Assembly: GCF_000940805.1 (NCBI RefSeq)
Contig: NZ_CP007142.1
Span: 310,001 to 374,000, forward strand
Source: Gynuella sunshinyii YC6258
GTDB lineage: Bacteria > Pseudomonadota > Gammaproteobacteria > Pseudomonadales > Natronospirillaceae
Direction: 5' to 3'
DNA length: 64,000 bases
This document shows positions 56,922 to 64,000 of this stretch, piece by piece (within the stretch, counting starts at the first letter, position 1; every line of letters starts with the position of its first letter). A model generated the notes under the pieces. The model was given only the letters and a program-made list of their open reading frames with translations. It was not told the DNA's origin and made no database searches. The position numbers were made by a program, and so were the translations under genes.

Positions 56922-57935
56922 ATGACCATACTTGTTACCGGCGGAGCTGGATACATCGGCAGCCATACCTGCATAGAACTGGTTCAGGCCGGACACGAAG
57001 TCATTGTGCTGGATAATTTCTGCAACTCCAGCGAAGAGGCACTTAAACGCGCACAAACAATCACCGGTAAAACCATCAACTTTGTCAGCGGTGATATACG
57101 TGACAGAGCGCTGTTGGATCGAATTTTCCAAGAGTTCGATATTTCCTCTGTCATACACTTTGCCGGCCTGAAAGCAGTGGGTGAGAGTACCCGGATCCCG
57201 TTGTCTTATTATGATAATAACGTTGGTGGCACTATCACACTATGCGAAGCGATGGCTGCGGCACATTGTAAAAACCTGGTGTTCAGCTCCTCTGCGACCG
57301 TTTATGGCGATCCTCATACCGTACCCATTACCGAAGAGTTTCCTTTAAGTGCCACCAACCCTTATGGCCGTTCCAAGCTGATTATTGAAGATATTCTTCG
57401 TGATTTATATCAGTCAGACAAAGACTGGAACATCGCCATACTGCGTTATTTCAACCCGGTAGGTGCTCACGAAAGCGGCCAAATTGGTGAGGATCCCAGC
57501 GGTATTCCCAACAATCTTATGCCATTTCTCTTACAGGTGGCCGTGGGGCGCAGAGACAAACTGAGCGTATTCGGTGATGATTACGATACTCCGGATGGCA
57601 CCGGGGTACGCGACTACATTCATGTAGTCGATCTGGCCAGAGGACATCTACGCGCCATTGAGAAGCTGTCTTCAAAGCCTGGTTGTGTAGCCTATAACCT
57701 GGGTACTGGCAGAGGTTATTCTGTGTTGGAAATGATCCAAGCATTAGAAAAAACCTGCGGTAAAGAAATTGCGTATGAAATAGTAGCGCGTCGCCCTGGT
57801 GATATCGCCTGCTGTTATGCCGATCCGGCTTTTGCTGAACAGGAACTTGGCTGGAAAGCCGAGCGGGGGCTGGAGGATATGATGGCAGATTCCTGGAAGT
57901 GGCAAAGCCAGAATCCAAAAGGTTATTTGGCATAG
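56922..57935 (+). CDS. galE: UDP-glucose 4-epimerase
   Basis: The protein has 337 residues (E. coli GalE 338). NAD-binding GGAGYIGSHTCIEL, FAGLKAVGESTRIPLSYYDNNV and the catalytic NPYGRSKLIIE Tyr-Lys pair are present, ending with the typical WQSQNPKGYL. It interconverts UDP-glucose and UDP-galactose, supplying galactose for surface polymers. AGGAGAG precedes the ATG. It is separated from the ATPase gene by 210 bp with no recognised signal, so it may have its own promoter. Confidence 0.96.
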   Translation: MTILVTGGAGYIGSHTCIELVQAGHEVIVLDNFCNSSEEALKRAQTITGKTINFVSGDIRDRALLDRIFQEFDISSVIHFAGLKAVGESTRIPLSYYDNNVGGTITLCEAMAAAHCKNLVFSSSATVYGDPHTVPITEEFPLSATNPYGRSKLIIEDILRDLYQSDKDWNIAILRYFNPVGAHESGQIGEDPSGIPNNLMPFLLQVAVGRRDKLSVFGDDYDTPDGTGVRDYIHVVDLARGHLRAIEKLSSKPGCVAYNLGTGRGYSVLEMIQALEKTCGKEIAYEIVARRPGDIACCYADPAFAEQELGWKAERGLEDMMADSWKWQSQNPKGYLA

Positions 57936-57946
57936 CTTCCAGTAAT

Positions 57947-57981
57947 CAGACAAACGCAGGCATTCTGCCTGCGTTTGTCTG
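57947..57981. terminator. bidirectional hairpin between galE and the small PA3496-like gene
   Basis: Perfect 15-bp stem CAGACAAACGCAGGC / GCCTGCGTTTGTCTG with an ATTCT loop, between two convergent genes. It lies 12 bp after the galE stop and 13 bp after the other gene's stop. Confidence 0.8.
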
Positions 57982-57993
57982 GTCTGAATTTAC

Positions 57994-58185
57994 TTAATAT
58001 AAATCCAGATCTATCTCGCCGGTCTCTGATCTAAGCCTTCGTTGTTCAAGATGGTCTTCTATTGCTCTCCTGGCAGCTAGTTTTCGTTGATTATTAACTC
58101 GCTTGGTTGAAGATGATTCAGTCGGTCGATGTAAAGCATCATCTTCTAAATTGGCTAATTCAAATTCGAAAAGATTAACTGACAT
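57994..58185 (-). CDS. small PA3496-like protein of 63 residues
   Basis: ATG at 58183-58185 has AAGGAG at good distance; a longer in-frame start at 58248 lacks one. The sequence starts MSVNLFEFELANLEDDA and ends with a basic-acidic helix (NQRKLAARRAIEDHLEQRRL, then a GEIDLDLY end). The RRxIEDxxExRRLR pattern resembles the PA3496 family of small gammaproteobacterial proteins proposed to affect envelope integrity. The match is by eye and moderate. Highly charged, cytoplasmic, no membrane segment. Confidence 0.65.
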   Translation of the reverse strand: MSVNLFEFELANLEDDALHRPTESSSTKRVNNQRKLAARRAIEDHLEQRRLRSETGEIDLDLY

Positions 58186-58416
58186 TCTCTTAACTCCTTG
58201 CTTGCCCAAGTGCAGGAACCAGTCAGAATTCATTACTACAACCGTCAATCAATGTTCATGCAAAAGAACATTCACGGTTATCTGAAAGGACTTTGCACCA
58301 TTTTTATTTTTGTTGTCGTGTCATGGTCCAACGAGACCGCTATATGTTAATGCACATGACGCAACGACTCAAATGGTAAACAAGGTCTATGCAATTTCTG
58401 TGACAACTACGGGCCG

Positions 58417-61089
58417 TCAGTGAACCCGTTCGATGGTGGAGGCAGGTTGATAATTATAGTGTCTGAGCAAATTTAGAATTTCTGAAGCCGGCAGCGGCTG
58501 ACTGACCAGATATCCCTGTGCATAATGACATCCCTGATCTTTAAGAAACTGTAGCTGTTCATTATTCTCGACGCCTTCAGCCACAACCTCCATCGACATA
58601 CTGTTTGCCATGGCAATAATCGCTTTAATGATGGCCGTGTCACCAGCACCTGATGCCTGGCTATGCAAAAAAGACTTATCAATTTTAAGGACATCGATTG
58701 GCAACTTCTGCAGATAACTGAGAGACGAATAGCCAGTTCCAAAATCATCGAGAGCTATTTTGGTGCCAAGTGCATGCAGACGGTTCAAAGTGTTAACACT
58801 GTGATCCATGTTTTCAATCAGTACACTTTCTGTCAGCTCCAGTTCGAGATACTCCGCCGGCAGTTCAGAAGTCTGTAATATATTGTAAATCGAGTCATAC
58901 AAACCCTCCTGCCGCAACTGATGACTGGAGAGGTTGACCGAGACCCGGATGTTACCAAAACCCCGTTGCTGCCAGACACTGGCTTCATCGCAGGCCTTAT
59001 ACAACACCTGTTCACCCATGGCATTGATCAGACCAATTTCTTCAGCAATAGGAATAAAATGCTCCGGCTCAATCAAACCCAGAGACTGGTGATGCCAGCG
59101 GACTAATGCTTCCACCGAATCAATACGCCCGGTCATCAGATTCAGTTTGGGCTGATAATTGACCGACAATTCATTTTCAGCAATGGCTCGGCGCAAAGAT
59201 TTTTCCAGCTGTAACCGGTCAACGGATGTCTGTTTAAAGGTTTTTTGATAATACTCGTAGGTATTGCCACCCTTGTGACGTGCACGGTTCAAGGCAATAC
59301 TGGCCTGATTCAATAACTGATGCCGGTTTTGTCCGTCCAGAATCGAAACACCGATACTGGCGGTAACAATCAGTTCGTGTTCATCCGCCAGCACCGGGCG
59401 ACTGATTTCCACCAAAATGTTGTCCAACAGGCGATTCAGCTTATCGCGGGAGCCAAAAAACTCAGCAATCACCACAAACTCATCACCACCCACTCTGGCG
59501 CAAAACGCCGACGGACTTGGCAGATTGGTAATACGGGAGGCGATATCTTTCAACAACAAATCACCGGTTTCATAACCAAGACTGTCATTGATCGCCTGAA
59601 AGCGGTCGAGGTTGACCACCACAATCGCAAGTGAATCCGATGCAGCCTGCGGATTCTGCAGATGACGATTCAGTACCTGGTGAAAATGACTTCGGTTAGC
59701 CAGCCCGGTTAACTTGTCATAGTTGGACAGATAATCAATCTCCACCTGCGAGCGTCGCATCTCTGTCATATCGGTACCGATGGCAATATAGTGGCTCAGC
59801 TGACCATTGCTGTCGAAGATACCATCAATGCGACATTTGAATGGAAATGACTCTCCGTTATAGCGTTTTTCCAGAATCTCACCCTGCCAATAACCCTTAT
59901 GATTTAAGCTCGACATCACCAGATAAGCCTGCGGCGAGGCACTGATACTGGTAAAGGGTTTATTGACCAGTTCGGCACGATTGGCATTCATGATCCGGCA
60001 ATAAGCGGGATTGACGGACTGGACAATAAAGTCATAACTCATGACGAAAATAGCATCATCAGAGTGATTAAATAAACTTGCCGCCAGGCTTAGATCCTGT
60101 TCGTGGTTGACTTCGCTGGTCACTTCACGACGGGTGCCGATCATGCGGGTTACACGCCCATGTCGATCACGCTCAACCGCACGCCCCGTATCCTCAACCC
60201 AGATCCATCCCTGTCCGGAATTGTTCTTGACCCGATAACGGACCCGATAACTAGTCGTTTTTCCTTTCAGGTGTCGAAATAACTCTGCTTTAGCCTTCTG
60301 ATAATCTTCAGGATGCACCCAGTCCACATAGTCATACTCACCCGTAACATCTCTTGGCGGTACCAGCCGGCTCCCCTCAGTCAGATACGTTTCCCGGCTT
60401 TGCACATTCCAGTCCCAGATCCCCATATCACTGGCGCTGATGGCCATTTGCAGCCGTAACTGACTGCTTTCGAGATCCCGGGTTTTGAGCACATCTCGTT
60501 CTTCCAGTTTGTGATTCAGATAATGCACCAGCTCACGATCCATGATCAGGCGGGATGAAAGCTGACTGGCGCGATAAACTGCCGCGATCGTTATCAAGTA
60601 AACAATGGCCAGCACCGCGACAATCAGTGAGTCTGCGGTACCGGTTGTGGCACGGATATAAACACTGGCAAAGGGGATTACAAAGGCAATGAACAGACGA
60701 AAACGTACAAACAGCATGACACCGGAAAGCATCACCAGAACATTGATCATCAGCAAGGTAACCAGTTCTGGATTGCCAACCCACAGGGGCGGTAATGTAA
60801 AAACGACTCCCTGGAGAAAAAATATCAGCGCCAGCTGGCGCTCGATATATTGATAACTGACTTCAGAAGGGGATTGCTTCATCCATTGCCGGGCAGCTGC
60901 CATCAGATAAGCACTCAACCCTGCAATCGTTAACCACCAGACAGACAGCCACAACAGGCTCAACTCGGGCAGATAAACATAACCCGCGCACAATCCCACA
61001 AATAACATGCCGCCTGCGTGCCGGGGTAATTCCTTGAAAATCATCCGATAAAACTCTGTAAACGCCTTGGAAGAACTGGTCGCTGTCAT
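58417..61089 (-). CDS. membrane PAS-GGDEF-EAL c-di-GMP signalling protein
   Basis: The protein has 890 residues from ATG at 61087-61089; a TTG start at 61134 cannot be excluded, and no good ribosome site is seen for either. About six or seven hydrophobic segments fill residues 20-190, followed by two PAS/PAC modules (about 200-440). A GGDEF domain with intact GGDEF (near residue 533) and an EAL domain with EALVRWHH (near 659), DDFGTGYSS, DVLKIDKSF and VVAEGVEN complete it. Both synthesis and degradation motifs are intact, so it may be bifunctional or biased by its PAS input. It is monocistronic, opposite uvrD. Confidence 0.9.
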   Translation of the reverse strand: MTATSSSKAFTEFYRMIFKELPRHAGGMLFVGLCAGYVYLPELSLLWLSVWWLTIAGLSAYLMAAARQWMKQSPSEVSYQYIERQLALIFFLQGVVFTLPPLWVGNPELVTLLMINVLVMLSGVMLFVRFRLFIAFVIPFASVYIRATTGTADSLIVAVLAIVYLITIAAVYRASQLSSRLIMDRELVHYLNHKLEERDVLKTRDLESSQLRLQMAISASDMGIWDWNVQSRETYLTEGSRLVPPRDVTGEYDYVDWVHPEDYQKAKAELFRHLKGKTTSYRVRYRVKNNSGQGWIWVEDTGRAVERDRHGRVTRMIGTRREVTSEVNHEQDLSLAASLFNHSDDAIFVMSYDFIVQSVNPAYCRIMNANRAELVNKPFTSISASPQAYLVMSSLNHKGYWQGEILEKRYNGESFPFKCRIDGIFDSNGQLSHYIAIGTDMTEMRRSQVEIDYLSNYDKLTGLANRSHFHQVLNRHLQNPQAASDSLAIVVVNLDRFQAINDSLGYETGDLLLKDIASRITNLPSPSAFCARVGGDEFVVIAEFFGSRDKLNRLLDNILVEISRPVLADEHELIVTASIGVSILDGQNRHQLLNQASIALNRARHKGGNTYEYYQKTFKQTSVDRLQLEKSLRRAIAENELSVNYQPKLNLMTGRIDSVEALVRWHHQSLGLIEPEHFIPIAEEIGLINAMGEQVLYKACDEASVWQQRGFGNIRVSVNLSSHQLRQEGLYDSIYNILQTSELPAEYLELELTESVLIENMDHSVNTLNRLHALGTKIALDDFGTGYSSLSYLQKLPIDVLKIDKSFLHSQASGAGDTAIIKAIIAMANSMSMEVVAEGVENNEQLQFLKDQGCHYAQGYLVSQPLPASEILNLLRHYNYQPASTIERVH

Positions 61090-61209
61090 ATTCTGATGCT
61101 GATCATAATTCGCGAATTCGGTTAGCAGGTGCAACCTGATAAAAGATGTCTGGTACTATTAGCAGATTAAACCAATTCTGAAATCCAGCAAGGAACCTAA
61201 GCCAACTTT

Positions 61210-63378
61210 ATGCAAATTCTTGAGCAGCTCGTACAGCTAAACTCACCCCAGCAGCAGGCGGTTAAGTCAGATCGCCAGCATTTACTGGTGCTGGCAGGGG
61301 CCGGCAGTGGTAAAACCAGAGTACTGACCCACAGGATCGCCTGGCTGGTAGAAACCGGACTCGCCTCCCCCAACGGCATACTGGCAGTGACGTTTACCAA
61401 CAAGGCTGCCCGGGAAATGCGCCAGCGGGTAGAGGAATTGCTTCCTTTTAATCCAAGAGGCATGTGGATCGGTACCTTTCACGGTCTGGCCCATCGATTG
61501 CTCAAAGCTCACTGGAAAGCGCTCAAGCTACCCGAAGGTTTTCAGGTGCTGGATTCTGATGATCAACTGCGTCTGGTCAAGCGCGTCATGACCGACATTG
61601 GCATCAATGACGAGACTCTACAGCCTAAAACCGCTCAGTGGTACATCAACGAACAAAAAGATGAAGGTCGCCGTGCCGCTCATGTGATGGAATCCAGTGA
61701 CCCGTTTGACACGACCTTACGAAAAATCTATCTGGCTTATGAACAGGCTTGTGAACGCAGCGGCGTGGTGGACTTTGGCGAACTGCTGCTGCGGGCGCAT
61801 GAGCTCTGGCTCAATCACCCGCCGATACTGGAACACTACCAGCAGCGTTTTCGTTATGTCCTGGTGGATGAGTTTCAGGACATCAACACCATCCAATATG
61901 CCTGGCTGAGAGTATTGTGCGGCCAGCAAAGTCACCTCACGGTGGTCGGGGATGACGACCAATCCATTTATGGCTGGCGAGGCGCCAAAGTCGAAAATAT
62001 CCAACAGTTCAGTAAGGATTATCCAGACACCGAGATTATCCGGCTGGAGCAGAACTACCGCTCCACGGCCACCATTCTTAAGGCTGCCAATGCGGTGATC
62101 GACAACAACAGTGGACGCCTGGGCAAAGAGCTCTGGACCACTGGAGAGGAAGGTGACCCTATTGATGTCTATGCGGCATTTAACGAAATCGATGAAGCCC
62201 GCTATCTGGCCGAACAGATCGAACAATTGTTGGAACAGGGTGAAAACGCTCTGGATATGGCCATTCTGTATCGCTCAAATGCCCAGTCACGGGTCCTGGA
62301 AGAAGCATTGATTCAGGCCCGCATTCCCTATCGTATTTACGGCGGACTGCGGTTTTATGAGCGCCAGGAAGTCAAAAATGTACTCGCCTATATGCGACTG
62401 ATTGCCAACCGCTTCGATGATGCTGCCATGGAACGGATTATCAACGTGCCAACCCGAGCTATAGGTGGCAAAACGGTGGAAACCCTTCGCGCCATAGCCC
62501 GTGAGCAGGGATGTGCTTTGTGGCAGGCTGCCGGTCTGGCTGTTCACAACAAACTGCTGCCCGGTCGTGCCAGTAATGCCGTTCAGGCCTTCATTGAGCT
62601 GATTGACGAACTCAATCAGGAGACTGCCGAAATGGAACTGCATGAGCTGACTCAACATGTCATCGATGCCAGCGGCCTGAAAGAACATCATCAAAAGGAA
62701 AAAGGCGAGAAGGCCAGAGCCCGGCTTGAAAACATGCAGGAACTGGTCTCTGCAACCCGGAATTTCAATACCGAGCAGGAAGATGTGGTCAGTCCATTGG
62801 ATGCATTTTTGGCCGAGGTCTCTCTGGATGCCGGTGAGCGTCAGGCCGATGACAGCAAGGACAGCGTCAGCCTGATGACCCTGCATTCGGCCAAAGGTCT
62901 TGAGTTCCCCTATGTCTTCATCGCTGGTATGGAAGAGAGCCTGTTTCCGCATAAAATGAGCATGGACGAGCCGACCGGACTCGAAGAGGAGCGGCGGCTT
63001 TGTTACGTCGGCATCACCCGCGCCATGCGCAAGCTGACGCTCAGCTATGCTGAATCGCGTCGCATGTTTGGCAACGAAACGTTTAATCGGCCGTCCCGTT
63101 TTATCAGAGAAATTCCTGCTCCGCTGCTGAAGGAAATCCGCCTTAAATCAACCCTGGGATCGGGATTCAGCTCCGGGGGCTCAGGTTTCAAAGAAGAGGT
63201 TGCCTCAGGCTACGGTATTCAACTTGGACAACGGGTCATGCACCCCTTTTTCGGCGAAGGTATTGTTTTGGCGGCATCCGGCAATGGTGCCAATGCCTCT
63301 GTAACAGTGGAATTTGAAAGCGAAGGCACCAAAGAACTCATGTTACAGTACGCCAAACTGTCGGCACTGGAATCCTGA
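61210..63378 (+). CDS. uvrD: DNA helicase II
   Basis: The protein has 722 residues (E. coli UvrD 720). Superfamily 1A motifs are in order: VLAGAGSGKTRVLTHRIAWL, VTFTNKAAREM, LVDEFQDINTIQ, GDDDQSIYGWRGA, RLEQNYRST, LMTLHSAKGLEFPYVFIAG and CYVGITRAM. The C-terminal Tudor-like RNA polymerase-binding domain (GQRVMHPFFGEGIVLAASGNG) confirms UvrD over Rep. It unwinds DNA 3' to 5' in mismatch and nucleotide excision repair. The start is 76 bp after a short intergenic region divergent from the GGDEF-EAL gene. Confidence 0.97.
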   Translation: MQILEQLVQLNSPQQQAVKSDRQHLLVLAGAGSGKTRVLTHRIAWLVETGLASPNGILAVTFTNKAAREMRQRVEELLPFNPRGMWIGTFHGLAHRLLKAHWKALKLPEGFQVLDSDDQLRLVKRVMTDIGINDETLQPKTAQWYINEQKDEGRRAAHVMESSDPFDTTLRKIYLAYEQACERSGVVDFGELLLRAHELWLNHPPILEHYQQRFRYVLVDEFQDINTIQYAWLRVLCGQQSHLTVVGDDDQSIYGWRGAKVENIQQFSKDYPDTEIIRLEQNYRSTATILKAANAVIDNNSGRLGKELWTTGEEGDPIDVYAAFNEIDEARYLAEQIEQLLEQGENALDMAILYRSNAQSRVLEEALIQARIPYRIYGGLRFYERQEVKNVLAYMRLIANRFDDAAMERIINVPTRAIGGKTVETLRAIAREQGCALWQAAGLAVHNKLLPGRASNAVQAFIELIDELNQETAEMELHELTQHVIDASGLKEHHQKEKGEKARARLENMQELVSATRNFNTEQEDVVSPLDAFLAEVSLDAGERQADDSKDSVSLMTLHSAKGLEFPYVFIAGMEESLFPHKMSMDEPTGLEEERRLCYVGITRAMRKLTLSYAESRRMFGNETFNRPSRFIREIPAPLLKEIRLKSTLGSGFSSGGSGFKEEVASGYGIQLGQRVMHPFFGEGIVLAASGNGANASVTVEFESEGTKELMLQYAKLSALES

Positions 63379-63404
63379 TGTCATCTGATAAATGCAGTTC
63401 TTCC

Positions 63405-63465
63405 TTAACAGACTTTCGATAATATGCCCGCAACGCCCAGCAGAAGTTGTTCTAAAGTCTGTTAA
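63405..63465. repeat. 12-bp perfect inverted repeat between uvrD and trkH
   Basis: TTAACAGACTTT (63405-63416) and AAAGTCTGTTAA (63454-63465) are exact complements separated by 37 bp, 26 bp downstream of uvrD and 30 bp upstream of trkH. It may form a long-range hairpin (terminator or leader) or bind a regulator. Confidence 0.5.
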
Positions 63466-63495
63466 TTAACCAAGTTGTAAGCACAGGGTTCATGA

Positions 63496-64000
63496 ATGAA
63501 TCTCCCGGCGTTATTTAAATTAAGCCTGTTTCCCGTCATGGCATTTGGTCTGGTGGATCTGGTGTTTTCATTCCTATCCATGCTGGTCTTCCGGGATGAC
63601 GTCTATCGTTACTTTTATGAAACCGGCGTGGCATTTTTTGCCGTTTCTGTGTTCCTGGCCATTCTGCTGAAATTTGAAATCACCCGTATTCGGTTACAGG
63701 AAGCCATTCTGTTTGTCACCCTGGCCTGGATTTCTGCCGGATTTCTGGCCAGCGTCCCGTTTATTCTGATTTCCGGCCTTACCCTGACGGATGCGGTATT
63801 CGAGTCACTGTCTGCATTGACCACTACCGGCGCAACGGTGATGTCCGGGCTCGACGCCATGCCGAAAACATTGTTGCTATACCGTCAGACTCTGCAATGG
63901 TTCGGCGGACTCGGCATTATCATTCTCATGGTAGCCATCATGCCCATGCTGAACATCGGTGGCATGAAAATGTATAAGGCTGAGACGCCCGGACCAATGA
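63496..64000 (+). CDS. trkH: Trk potassium uptake membrane protein TrkH (3' end outside window)
   Basis: An open frame from ATG at 63496 runs 168 codons off the right edge. It begins MNLPALFKLSLFPVMAFGLV; four or five hydrophobic segments follow. The first selectivity-filter loop is visible (ESLSALTTTGATVMSGLD), followed by QTLQWFGGLGIIILMVAIMP and NIGGMKMYKAETPGPM, which are nearly invariant in TrkH. It forms the potassium-conducting dimer of the Trk system with cytoplasmic TrkA, not in view. AGGG lies eight bases before the ATG. An ATG four bases earlier opens only an 8-codon frame. Confidence 0.93.
   Translation, partial: MNLPALFKLSLFPVMAFGLVDLVFSFLSMLVFRDDVYRYFYETGVAFFAVSVFLAILLKFEITRIRLQEAILFVTLAWISAGFLASVPFILISGLTLTDAVFESLSALTTTGATVMSGLDAMPKTLLLYRQTLQWFGGLGIIILMVAIMPMLNIGGMKMYKAETPGPM

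Overview
The window looks like a chromosomal segment of a free-living, probably marine or aquatic gammaproteobacterium. The supporting signs are a complete fimT-pilV-pilW-pilX-pilY1-pilE minor pilin operon, an enterobacterial-type YbhGFSR efflux operon, several c-di-GMP genes (PilZ, GGDEF, GGDEF-EAL), a Fur-type box, a PEP-CTERM-like surface protein with exosortase-type exopolysaccharide genes, and moderate GC. The genus cannot be fixed from the sequence alone. No rRNA, tRNA, CRISPR array, prophage or complete insertion sequence was recognised.

Layout. 1-4.0 kb (minus): ybhG-F-S-R-like exporter operon, cut by the left edge. 4.2-7.8 kb (plus): PilZ protein, aminopeptidase P, YjjG-like phosphatase, and a 54-codon gene with its own promoter and terminator. 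7.8-8.5 kb: gene-free leader with two hairpins. 8.5-16.0 kb (plus): type IV pilus minor pilin/PilY1 operon, closed by a 13-bp hairpin. 16.1-26.4 kb: L-arabinose catabolism, with araD-araB on minus, araC divergent, and araA 5 kb away. A block of accessory genes (ASCH, GFA, lipoprotein, DUF4124, Mrr endonuclease) sits between araC and araA. A nearly identical 21-bp site lies in the araB-araC gap and in front of araA, so araA probably remains in the AraC regulon.

26.6-38.4 kb: TauE-type exporter, fused 5-oxoprolinase with a winged-helix regulator, a truncated and a complete methyltransferase, a second GFA protein, an MFS-GNAT pair opposite a LysR gene, flavodoxin and nitroreductase, then a Fur-box-preceded cupredoxin/FTR1 iron uptake pair. 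38.8-40.1 kb: membrane diguanylate cyclase.

40.4-57.9 kb is an envelope polysaccharide region. It holds a polysaccharide co-polymerase (PCP), tyrosine kinase, Wza-like lipoprotein and outer-membrane barrel. The dTDP-rhamnose genes rfbBDAC follow on minus, then a tiny PEP-CTERM-like protein and glmU-HAD-glmS for UDP-GlcNAc. A second PCP is followed by a kinase homologue whose P-loop lysine is lost and by an ExeA/GspA-type ATPase, and the region ends with galE. The composition resembles exosortase-associated exopolysaccharide loci, but the window contains no exosortase, glycosyltransferase, flippase or polymerase. The rest of the pathway must lie elsewhere or be absent.

58-64 kb: small PA3496-like protein, a large PAS-GGDEF-EAL protein, uvrD, and the start of trkH cut by the right edge.
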